A stretch of 12,831 nt of DNA from Clostridiales bacterium (GTDB lineage Bacteria > Bacillota > Clostridia > Oscillospirales > Ruminococcaceae), in NCBI GenBank assembly GCA_012523875.1, contig JAAYSW010000119.1:1-12831 (forward strand), read 5' to 3'. A program made the position numbers and the translations under genes. Below the pieces are notes generated by a model that saw only the letters and a program-made list of their open reading frames with translations, was not told where the DNA came from and searched no databases. Of the stretch, positions 1 to 6,481 are shown piece by piece; the stretch's first letter is position 1, and every line of letters begins with the position of its first letter.

Positions 1-56
1 ATCATTAATATTATACTATAAAACTAGCATCATTAATATTATACTATAAAACTAGC
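1..56. repeat. 28-bp perfect tandem duplication at window edge
   Basis: Positions 1-28 and 29-56 are identical, a head-to-tail duplication of a 28-bp AT-rich unit. The unit begins atcattaata and ends aaactagc. The match stops after position 58, where only the first two bases of a third unit follow. Because the window starts at the first base of a unit, further copies may lie upstream. The unit contains the small palindrome taatatta. No coding potential is visible. It could be a minisatellite or a simple slippage duplication. The repeat itself is certain; its meaning is unknown. Confidence 0.95.
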
Positions 57-151
57 ATAATTACAAGGGTAAATACAGATTTTTGATGAAGAACTGATAA
101 TTATTAAACTTATTGTAGGAATAAGGATTATCATGAAGTTATAGTCAATAG

Positions 152-180
152 TTTACAGTTAAATTTAGATTGAATATAAT
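152..180 (+). promoter_or_regulatory. Strong sigma-A promoter for metY
   Basis: The -35 box TTTACA (152-157) and the perfect -10 box TATAAT (175-180) are separated by exactly 17 bp, so 11 of 12 hexamer positions match consensus. Transcription would start near 187 and run about 130 nt before the metY start. A second TATAAT at 182-187 lacks a good -35 partner. This is the best promoter match upstream of metY. Confidence 0.7.
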
Positions 181-209
181 GTATAATCTTCATATTTTAT
201 TATTAAAAC

Positions 210-238
210 TTGATTTTTTATACTTAGTATGGTAAAAT
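210..238 (+). promoter_or_regulatory. Possible second sigma-A promoter for metY
   Basis: TTGATT (210-215) and TAAAAT (233-238) are separated by 17 bp. The -10 box falls inside the first copy of the 24-bp direct repeat (225-248), so a protein binding the repeat would overlap this promoter. It is weaker than the promoter at 152-180. Confidence 0.4.
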
Positions 239-298
239 TAATTGGTTTATAAAAAGTATAATAAGATGTCATTATAGTATCGTAAAATTTATTGTTTT
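225..298 (+). repeat. Imperfect 24-bp direct repeats, 50 bp apart
   Basis: Positions 225-248 and 275-298 match at 21 of 24 bases; both start tagtat and share the core gtaaaatt. They lie exactly 50 bp apart, close to five helical turns. The flanking sequences do not match, so this is not simply a 50-bp duplication. Copy one overlaps a candidate -10 box, and copy two ends eight bases before the metY ribosome binding site. The arrangement would suit a pair of operator sites, but AT-rich chance similarity is also possible. Confidence 0.5.
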
Positions 299-306
299 GA
301 AATATA

Positions 307-311
307 GGAGG
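307..311 (+). promoter_or_regulatory. metY ribosome binding site, decides the start
   Basis: GGAGG sits six bases upstream of the ATG at 318. A TTG at 297 in the same frame would extend the protein by seven residues. It would place this Shine-Dalgarno sequence inside the coding region, so 318 is preferred. Confidence 0.9.
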
Positions 312-317
312 AAAAAA

Positions 318-1583
318 ATGAAAATAGAAACAAAGTGTTTACATGAAGGTTATGAGCCGAAAAACGGTGAACCAAGGGTGTTACCAATTTGTCAATCGAC
401 AACATTCACCTATGATTCAACAGAAAAAATCGGCGATTTATTTGACTTGACTTCAGATGGATTTTTTTATAGTAGATTAGCAAATCCAACGGTAGATTGC
501 GTTGAAAAGAAAATTGCAGCATTAGAGGGTGGCGTAGGAGCCTTATGCACTTCAAGTGGACAAGCTGCATCCACATTAGCAATTTTAAATATTTTAAATG
601 CAGGAGATAGTTTTATAGCAACCTCTACAATTTATGGTGGAACGATTAATCTTTTTGCAGTAACATTTAAACGTTTTGGAATAGAATGTATTTTTGTAGA
701 TGCAGATGCAACTGAGGAGGAAATACAAGCAAAAATAAAGCCAAATACGAAAGCTATTTTCGGGGAAACTATTGCTAATCCTGCGATTTCAGTATTTGAC
801 ATAGAAAAGTTTGCAAAGATAGCACAAAAGAATAATATTCCATTAATTGTTGATAATACATTTGCCACACCTATTTTATGTAGACCTATTGAGTTTGGAG
901 CAGATATAGTGATACATTCTACTAGTAAGTATATGGATGGTCATGCTATCCAAGTTGGTGGTGTAATCGTGGATAGTGGTAAATTCAATTGGGATAATGG
1001 TAAGTTTCCAGAGTTTACAGAACCAGATCAAAGTTATCACGGGATTGTATATACAGAACATTTTGGTAATGCTGCATTTATTGCTAAGGCTAGAGTACAG
1101 CTAATGAGAGATATTGGCGTTACACCATCACCTATAGGCACGTTTTTACTTAATTTAGGTCTTGAAACACTGGCTATAAGAATGAAAGCTCATTGTGAAA
1201 ATGCTGAGAAGGTGGCTGAATACCTTATCAAGAATGATAAGGTCGAATATGTAAAATATCCATCATTAGAAGGTGATAAATACTTTACTCTTGCAAAGAA
1301 ATACCTTCCTAGTGGGTGTAGTGGTGTAATTTCCTTTGCAGTTAGGGGTGGAAAGCAATCAGCTATTAAGTTTATGGATAGCCTAGAGCTTGCATCAAAT
1401 GTTGTACATGTAGCAGATATACGAACTTGTGTGCTTCATCCAGCGAGTGCTACACATCGACAATTAACGGATGAACAGCTTATTGCTGCAGGGATTGATG
1501 GCGGAATGATTCGTTTATCAGTTGGGCTTGAAAATATTGAAGATATTATTGAGGATTTGCAACAAGCATTCGATAAGGTTTAG
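318..1583 (+). CDS. metY: O-acetylhomoserine sulfhydrylase (aminocarboxypropyltransferase)
   Basis: This is a PLP-dependent enzyme of the Cys/Met metabolism family. In the cytoplasm it joins O-acetylhomoserine with sulfide to give homocysteine and acetate, the direct sulfhydrylation route to methionine. The 421-residue protein shows YSRLANPT (residues 51-58), the SSGQAA phosphate-binding segment (about 79-84), the PLP ring-contacting Asp179 in VDNTFATP, and the Schiff-base Lys204 in HSTSKYMDGH. The insertion with SYHG (around residue 250) and the length near 420 favour MetY over the shorter cystathionine synthases, lyases and methionine gamma-lyase (about 380-400). ATG 318 is chosen over TTG 297 because GGAGG lies between them. 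It appears monocistronic: parE downstream has its own promoter, and no sulphur gene adjoins it. No convincing terminator follows the stop. The family is near certain; substrate choice is inferred. Confidence 0.93.
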   Translation: MKIETKCLHEGYEPKNGEPRVLPICQSTTFTYDSTEKIGDLFDLTSDGFFYSRLANPTVDCVEKKIAALEGGVGALCTSSGQAASTLAILNILNAGDSFIATSTIYGGTINLFAVTFKRFGIECIFVDADATEEEIQAKIKPNTKAIFGETIANPAISVFDIEKFAKIAQKNNIPLIVDNTFATPILCRPIEFGADIVIHSTSKYMDGHAIQVGGVIVDSGKFNWDNGKFPEFTEPDQSYHGIVYTEHFGNAAFIAKARVQLMRDIGVTPSPIGTFLLNLGLETLAIRMKAHCENAEKVAEYLIKNDKVEYVKYPSLEGDKYFTLAKKYLPSGCSGVISFAVRGGKQSAIKFMDSLELASNVVHVADIRTCVLHPASATHRQLTDEQLIAAGIDGGMIRLSVGLENIEDIIEDLQQAFDKV

Positions 1584-1626
1584 TTATATTTAGCAGGGTA
1601 TATTTAATTATAATGGGATATCAGAT

Positions 1627-1655
1627 TTGCAATAAATGCTTTTTTATGATATGAT
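1627..1655 (+). promoter_or_regulatory. Sigma-A promoter for the topoisomerase operon
   Basis: TTGCAA (1627-1632) and TATGAT (1650-1655) are separated by 17 bp, with an extended -10 TG at 1647-1648. Transcription would start near 1662, about 38 nt before parE. A 7-bp inverted repeat, aatgctt (1635-1641) and aagcatt (1666-1672), brackets the -10 box. It could be an operator or chance. Confidence 0.6.
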
Positions 1656-1699
1656 TTAATGGAGTAAGCATTAAAATTGTATATAGTAAGGATGAAAAT

Positions 1700-3679
1700 A
1701 TGGCTAGGAAACATGACTATGGAAATGAAAGTATCACTATGCTTAAAGGGCCTGATAAGGTCAGAAAGCGACCAGGGGTTATTTTTGGCTCTGATGGAAT
1801 TGATGGCTGTGCCCATTCAATTTTTGAGGTTATATCGAATTCAATTGATGAGGCAAGATCTGGGTTCGGTGATAAAATAATTGTAACAAAATATAAGGAT
1901 AATTCTGTTGAGGTTGAGGATTTTGGGCGTGGTTGCCCTGTAGATTTTAATAATGTTGAAAATAGGTATAATTGGGAGTTAGTTTATTGTGAACTATATG
2001 CTGGTGGTAAATATGATGATTCATCTACCGTTTATGAATACTCATTGGGATTAAATGGCTTAGGGCTTTGTGCAACCCAATTTGCATCTGAATATATGGA
2101 TGTTGAAGTTTATAGGGATGATAAAAAATATAATTTGCATTTTGAAAAGGGTGAAAATATTGGTGGATTAAAAAGTGAGCCTGCTAAAAGAAAGAAAACA
2201 GGAACAAAAGTTCACTGGCGTCCTGATCTCGATGTATTTACTGAAATAAATGTTAGCGATGAATACTTTCATGATACATTAAAAAGACAGGCAGTGGTAA
2301 ACCCGAATTTACTTTTTATATTTAGATCTGAAAAATCAGATGGAAGCTTTGACGAACATCAATATTTTTATGAAGATGGTATTACAGATTATGTTAATGA
2401 GATTGTTGAGGATAAAAACTTAACAACTATTCAGCATTGGGAATGTGAGCGAAAAGGTAGAGATAGAAAAGATAGGGATGACTATAAGGTTAAAATAGGT
2501 GTTGCTTTTACTTTCTCAAATATAATAAAAAGGATGGAGTATTATCATAACTCAAGCTTTTTAGAATATGGCGGTTCACCAGAGCGTGCAGTAAGGCAAG
2601 CATTTGTATCCCAAATTGATAATTTTTTGAAGCAAAATAATAAATACCTTAAGAATGAGAGCAAGATTACATTTGTTGATGTCGAGGATTGTCTTGTATT
2701 TATTTCATCCTCCTTTTCTACACAAACCTCCTATGAAAATCAGACTAAAAAAGCAATAAACAATAAGTTTATTTATGAAGCAATGAATGATTTTTTAAAA
2801 CATCAGCTTGAGGTTTATTTTATAGAAAATCCGGATGAGGCAACAAGGATTGCAGATCAAGTGCTGGTAAACAAGAGAAGTAGAGAGAATGCAGAAAGAA
2901 CACGTGTAAACCTAAAGAGAAAACTTGCAGGGAATATTGACCTTTCTAATATGGTCAAAAAATTTGTTGATTGCCGCACTAAAGATATAAACAAAAGGGA
3001 ACTTTATATCGTGGAGGGTGACTCCGCACTTGGAGCAGTAAAGCTTGCAAGACAGGCAGATTTCCAAGCAATAATTCCCGTAAGGGGTAAGATATTAAAT
3101 TGTCTTAAGGCAGATTTTAATAGGATTTTTAAAAATGAAATAATTGTAGATATAATCAAAGTTCTGGGTTGCGGTGTAGAAGTAAAATCAAAAGCGAATA
3201 AGGAGCTTTCTTTTTTTAACTTAGATGGTCTGAAGTGGGATAAGATTATTATTTGTACTGATGCCGATGTTGATGGATTTCAGATTAGGACTTTAATTTT
3301 AACAATGTTATATAGACTTACACCTACACTTATTGAAAAGGAATATGTTTATATAGCTGAATCTCCACTGTTTGAAATTACAACAAAAGATGAAACATAT
3401 TTCTCATATTCAGAAAGGGAAAAACAAGGCATAATTGATAAATTAGGTGATAAAAAGTTTACTATACAGCGTTCAAAAGGGCTTGGTGAAAATGAGCCTG
3501 AGATGATGGCATTGACAACAATGAATCCAGATACTAGAAGGCTAATTAAGGTAACATCAGATGATATTGAAGCTACTGCTGAAATGTTTGATATCTTACT
3601 TGGTGATAATTTACAAGGGCGTAAAGATTTTATTACTAAATATGGTGTAGATTATCTCGAACTTGCGGATATATCATAA
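1700..3679 (+). CDS. parE: Divergent type IIA topoisomerase subunit B (ParE/GyrB-like)
   Basis: This is the ATPase and TOPRIM subunit of a type IIA topoisomerase that passes one DNA duplex through another. The 659 residues follow the GyrB/ParE order. The GHKL ATPase has Glu43, Asn47 and Asp50 in FEVISNSIDE, Asp74 in EDFGRG, the lid GLNGLG at 117-122, and GTKVHW near 168. The transducer has the ATP-sensing lysine in QTK (348-350). The TOPRIM domain has EGDSA (439-443) and DADVDG (521-526), and the C-terminal motif SKGLGE starts at 592. Canonical DNGRG reads DFGRG, GLHGVG reads GLNGLG, and the residue after DADVDG is Phe. There is no long insertion of the enterobacterial GyrB kind. AAGGA (1688-1692) lies seven bases before the ATG. 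The C subunit follows after 43 nt, probably co-transcribed. I call it topoisomerase IV-like because the partner lacks a GyrA box, but parE versus a second gyrB is not settled. Confidence 0.93.
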   Translation: MARKHDYGNESITMLKGPDKVRKRPGVIFGSDGIDGCAHSIFEVISNSIDEARSGFGDKIIVTKYKDNSVEVEDFGRGCPVDFNNVENRYNWELVYCELYAGGKYDDSSTVYEYSLGLNGLGLCATQFASEYMDVEVYRDDKKYNLHFEKGENIGGLKSEPAKRKKTGTKVHWRPDLDVFTEINVSDEYFHDTLKRQAVVNPNLLFIFRSEKSDGSFDEHQYFYEDGITDYVNEIVEDKNLTTIQHWECERKGRDRKDRDDYKVKIGVAFTFSNIIKRMEYYHNSSFLEYGGSPERAVRQAFVSQIDNFLKQNNKYLKNESKITFVDVEDCLVFISSSFSTQTSYENQTKKAINNKFIYEAMNDFLKHQLEVYFIENPDEATRIADQVLVNKRSRENAERTRVNLKRKLAGNIDLSNMVKKFVDCRTKDINKRELYIVEGDSALGAVKLARQADFQAIIPVRGKILNCLKADFNRIFKNEIIVDIIKVLGCGVEVKSKANKELSFFNLDGLKWDKIIICTDADVDGFQIRTLILTMLYRLTPTLIEKEYVYIAESPLFEITTKDETYFSYSEREKQGIIDKLGDKKFTIQRSKGLGENEPEMMALTTMNPDTRRLIKVTSDDIEATAEMFDILLGDNLQGRKDFITKYGVDYLELADIS

Positions 3680-3722
3680 CAAGAGATATGGTTAATATTT
3701 GATTTGGCAAGGAGAATAAACT

Positions 3723-5954
3723 GTGGCAAGAAAATCGAAAGATAATAAGAAAAAGGGACAGCCTAAGGTTTATATTGAAAATTCAGGTGTGGTGGTTTAC
3801 GAATCAATTACCGAAACACTTGAAAAAAACTATATGCCTTATGCGATAAGTGTAATTATTTCAAGGGCTTTGCCAGAAATAGATGGTTTTAAGCCATCAC
3901 ATAGGAAGCTTTTATATACAATGTATAAAATGGGATTACTTACGGGCCCAAAAACAAAATCAGCAAATGTTGTGGGTCAAACAATGAAGCTTAATCCCCA
4001 TGGCGATGGTGCGATTTATGAAACAATGGTAAGAATGACAAGGGGAAATGAAACATTGCTTCATGCATATATCGACTCAAAGGGTAACTTCGGTAAGTTT
4101 TATTCGAGGGATATGTCTTACGCAGCATCGAGATACACCGAGGTTAAGCTAGATGCTATTTGTAATGAAATTTTTAAAGGCATAGATAAAAACACAGTAG
4201 AATTTATGCCGAACTATGATAATACGATGAAGGAACCAAAACTATTGCCAGTAGCATTTCCATCTATTTTGGTTAATTCAAATATGGGCATTGCTGTTTC
4301 TATGGCAAGTAGTATATGTCCATTTAATCTTGATGAAGTATGCGAAACTTGTATTGAATTAATAAAAAATTCTAATCATGATATAATAAGCACCCTTAAA
4401 GGTCCTGATTTTCCAGGTGGTGGTTTTGTAGTCTATGATGAGGATGAAATGAAAAAAATTTATGATACGGGTAGGGGCTCTGTCAGATTACGTTCAAAAT
4501 ATAACTATGATAAGAAGGCGAATTGTATTGAGGTTACACAAATACCTTATAGCACAACTGTTGAGGCGATAATGGATAAGATTGTTGAGCTAATTAAACA
4601 GGGAAAAATTCGTGAAATATCATATATACGTGATGAAACCGATTTGGGAGGTTTAAAGCTTACCATAGATTTAAAAAGGGGAACAGACCCTGATAGGCTT
4701 ATGCAAAAATTATTTAAGATGACACCTCTACAAGATAATTTTTCTTGCAATTTTAACATACTTATTGATAATGTACCTAGAGTAATGGGAGTTGCAGAAA
4801 TACTGAGTGAATGGGTTGGATTCAGAAAAAGGTGTGTAAAACGTAGAGTTCAATTTGATTTGGAAAAGGCTAGGGACAAGTTACATTTATTAATAGGCTT
4901 GCAAAAAATTATACTTGATATAGATAAAGCGATAAAGATTGTAAGGGAAACTGAAGAGGAAAATGATGTTATATCAAATCTAATGATTGGTTTTGGGATA
5001 GATTCAATTCAAGCTGAATATGTTGCTGAAATTAAATTGCGTAATTTAAATAAGGAATACATTATTAATAGGCTTAAGGAAATTGAAAATCTTGAAGAAG
5101 AAATACGGAACATGGAGGATATTCTTAGTAATGATAGGAAGATAGAGAAAATTATAATTAGTGAGCTAAATGATATTAGAAAAAAATATGGTAAAGCAAG
5201 AAAAACGATGATTTTATTTGCTGGTGATATAGAAGATGAAGAAGTTTTTGATGATACACCTGATTACCCAGTTAATCTATTTTTGTCGTTAAGTGGATAT
5301 TTTAAAAAGATTATTCCTCAATCATTAAGAATGAGCAGCGAACAAAAGCTTAAAGAAGAGGATTATATTATAGAGCATATTGAGGCTACGAATAAGACGG
5401 AATTGATTTTCTTTACTGATATGTTCCAAGCCTATAAAACAAGGGCTTCTGATTTTGAGGACACAAAAGCCAGCGTGATGGGAGATTATATACCTGCCAA
5501 ATTGGAATTTGATGAAGATGAAAATGTAGTTGGTATGATTCCTACTACTGATTATTCGGGATATGTTTTATTTTGTTTTGAAAATGGTAAAGTTGCAAAG
5601 GTTCCATTGAATTCTTATGAAACAAAAACAAATCGAAGGAGATTAATGGGAGCATATTCAGATAGATCAGCATTGGTTAAGATACTTTTCATTGATGAGG
5701 AAAAAGAAGTAATGTTTTTCTCAAGCAATGGTAGAGCAATTGTTATTAATACAGAAATGATATCAGCCAAAGTAACGAGAAATACAATTGGGGTTCAAGT
5801 AATGACATTAAGAGCAAAATCAGTTTTAAAGGATGCAATTGTTGTTACTGATGATATAAGCAAGCAGATTAACAAGTATAGGGTGAAATCAATTCCTGCG
5901 GCTGGTAGCTTCACTAAGGACTTACCTGATATCAATCAGTTAAAATTAATTTAG
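3723..5954 (+). CDS. parC: Divergent type IIA topoisomerase subunit A (ParC/GyrA-like)
   Basis: This is the DNA cleavage and religation subunit, working with the ParE-like protein just upstream. Within 743 residues, the winged-helix cleavage domain carries the catalytic Arg137-Tyr138 pair in AASRYTE, which forms the phosphotyrosyl link to DNA. PHGD lies at 92-95, and GIAVSMAS follows near residue 190. A tower and coiled-coil region, rich in Glu and Lys, lies around 440-500, and a beta-pinwheel-like C-terminal domain follows. The quinolone-contact serine (Ser83 in E. coli GyrA) is Gly96; the acidic contact (Asp87) is Glu100. No QRRGGKG-type GyrA box is seen; the nearest match is NRRRLMG (637-643), so wrapping-driven negative supercoiling is unlikely and a decatenase or relaxase role is more likely. 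The start is GTG with AAGGAG (3709-3714) eight bases upstream. The N-terminus (about residues 1-16) is Lys-rich. The operon ends at the hairpin at 5983-6014. Confidence 0.93.
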   Translation: MARKSKDNKKKGQPKVYIENSGVVVYESITETLEKNYMPYAISVIISRALPEIDGFKPSHRKLLYTMYKMGLLTGPKTKSANVVGQTMKLNPHGDGAIYETMVRMTRGNETLLHAYIDSKGNFGKFYSRDMSYAASRYTEVKLDAICNEIFKGIDKNTVEFMPNYDNTMKEPKLLPVAFPSILVNSNMGIAVSMASSICPFNLDEVCETCIELIKNSNHDIISTLKGPDFPGGGFVVYDEDEMKKIYDTGRGSVRLRSKYNYDKKANCIEVTQIPYSTTVEAIMDKIVELIKQGKIREISYIRDETDLGGLKLTIDLKRGTDPDRLMQKLFKMTPLQDNFSCNFNILIDNVPRVMGVAEILSEWVGFRKRCVKRRVQFDLEKARDKLHLLIGLQKIILDIDKAIKIVRETEEENDVISNLMIGFGIDSIQAEYVAEIKLRNLNKEYIINRLKEIENLEEEIRNMEDILSNDRKIEKIIISELNDIRKKYGKARKTMILFAGDIEDEEVFDDTPDYPVNLFLSLSGYFKKIIPQSLRMSSEQKLKEEDYIIEHIEATNKTELIFFTDMFQAYKTRASDFEDTKASVMGDYIPAKLEFDEDENVVGMIPTTDYSGYVLFCFENGKVAKVPLNSYETKTNRRRLMGAYSDRSALVKILFIDEEKEVMFFSSNGRAIVINTEMISAKVTRNTIGVQVMTLRAKSVLKDAIVVTDDISKQINKYRVKSIPAAGSFTKDLPDINQLKLI

Positions 5955-5982
5955 AAAGATATCATATGCTACTATAAATAAG

Positions 5983-6014
5983 AACTCCGTATCTTCAAGT
6001 GAAGATACGGAGTT
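5983..6014 (+). terminator. Perfect 14-bp hairpin after parC
   Basis: The arms aactccgtatcttc (5983-5996) and gaagatacggagtt (6001-6014) pair perfectly around the 4-base loop aagt, and a G-U pair extends the stem by one. It begins 28 bases after the parC stop. Only a broken T-run (ttt, then atttta) follows the stem, so the terminator is plausible rather than textbook. Being a palindrome, it could also stop transcription coming from the minus strand. Confidence 0.75.
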
Positions 6015-6079
6015 TCAAATCATTTTATAGGTTTAATAAAATTCTTTTTTGTTTAATACAATCAAAAGCAAATTTTAAA

Positions 6080-6116
6080 AATAGTGAAATAGTTGATTAT
6101 CAGCCATTTCACTATT
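6080..6116 (-). terminator. Hairpin between the convergent units
   Basis: aatagtgaaat (6080-6090) pairs perfectly with atttcactatt (6106-6116). A short inner stem, gttg with cagc including one G-U pair, tops it after one mismatch. Read on the minus strand, the stem is followed by tttaaaattt, so it suits termination of the small cysteine-protein gene ending at 6146. Read on the plus strand, attt follows, so it may act in both directions. Confidence 0.6.
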
Positions 6117-6145
6117 ATTTCTATATATAAGTTATATATAGATAA

Positions 6146-6418
6146 TTATTTTTTAGAAACTTCTTCAAGTTTAACTTCTTCGCCTGTTCCTTCATCGTCA
6201 TCATCATCAAAAGCACCATGTATATTCAACTGCTTAATAGGAATCCTTTTTAGCGGTGAGTAGACGTATTTGTTGCAAGAGAAATCCAAATCAACAACTC
6301 CACGTTTCTCACAAAGAACATTATTGCCCTCCCTAGATTTTACACCATAAAGGCAGTATGCACATTTTGGGGGGATATCCTTATCAAAAAGCTTGGCTGA
6401 CTTATTGAAGATAGCCAT
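6146..6418 (-). CDS. Small four-cysteine protein with acidic tail, function unknown
   Basis: This is a 90-residue cytosolic protein with no signal peptide or membrane segment. It starts MAIFNKSAKLFDKDIPPKCA, then has four cysteines at 19, 22, 36 and 48 (C-x2-C-x13-C-x11-C) and the basic stretch PLKRIP (55-60). An acidic tail carries DDDDD at 71-75. The cysteine spacing suggests zinc binding, or less likely an Fe-S site. I recall similar short proteins with a CAYC motif and a PLKR motif in Oscillospirales and related Clostridia, annotated as hypothetical, but I cannot search. An ATG at 6448 in frame would add ten residues. I prefer 6418 because AAAGGAG (6427-6433) sits eight bases upstream of it. 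A sigma-A promoter of its own (6453-6481) overlaps the end of ylbJ, so it is probably expressed in growing cells. Confidence 0.82.
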   Translation of the reverse strand: MAIFNKSAKLFDKDIPPKCAYCLYGVKSREGNNVLCEKRGVVDLDFSCNKYVYSPLKRIPIKQLNIHGAFDDDDDEGTGEEVKLEEVSKK

Positions 6419-6426
6419 AGGTTTCG

Positions 6427-6433
6427 CTCCTTT
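6427..6433 (-). promoter_or_regulatory. Ribosome binding site of the small cysteine protein, decides the start
   Basis: On the minus strand AAAGGAG lies eight bases before the ATG at 6418. It falls inside the longer reading frame that begins at 6448, which argues for the shorter 90-residue product. Confidence 0.85.
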
Positions 6434-6452
6434 AATTATAATTTTCAAATTT

Positions 6453-6481
6453 ATTATATCACTTTAAAGCTAATTTGTCCA
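6453..6481 (-). promoter_or_regulatory. Sigma-A promoter for the small cysteine protein
   Basis: On the minus strand TGGACA (6481-6476) and TATAAT (6458-6453) are 17 bp apart, with an extended -10 TG at 6461-6460. That is 11 of 12 hexamer matches. The -35 box overlaps the last codons of the ylbJ-like gene. Transcription would start near 6446, leaving a leader of about 28 nt. The small gene therefore need not depend on read-through from ylbJ. Confidence 0.7.

Larger units (their letters stand above)
57..317. other. Gene-free AT-rich region upstream of metY
   Basis: No plausible gene is seen on either strand. The stretch holds two candidate sigma-A promoters (152-180 and 210-238) and a pair of imperfect 24-bp direct repeats (225-248 and 275-298). 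The metY ribosome binding site lies at 307-311. The transcribed leader from the stronger promoter would be about 130 nt. I looked for an S-box (SAM) riboswitch and a T-box, both common ahead of sulphur-amino-acid genes in Firmicutes. I saw neither conserved core nor a terminator hairpin. Confidence 0.6.

Noticed and set aside
181..317. SAM riboswitch or T-box in the metY leader
   Set aside because: No conserved core, T-box sequence or terminator hairpin was visible in about 130 nt.
632..1061. Two reading frames antisense to metY
   Set aside because: Both lie wholly inside the well-supported metY and have no initiation signals.
1635..1650. Terminator for metY from the T-run at 1640-1645
   Set aside because: The possible stem before it (gca with tgc) is only three base pairs.
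1604..1816. 70-codon reading frame on the minus strand over the metY-parE gap
   Set aside because: It overlaps the parE promoter and N-terminal ATPase region, has no ribosome binding site, and its product resembles no family known to me.
4547..4759. 70-codon frame antisense to parC
   Set aside because: It lies entirely inside a conserved coding region with no ribosome binding site.
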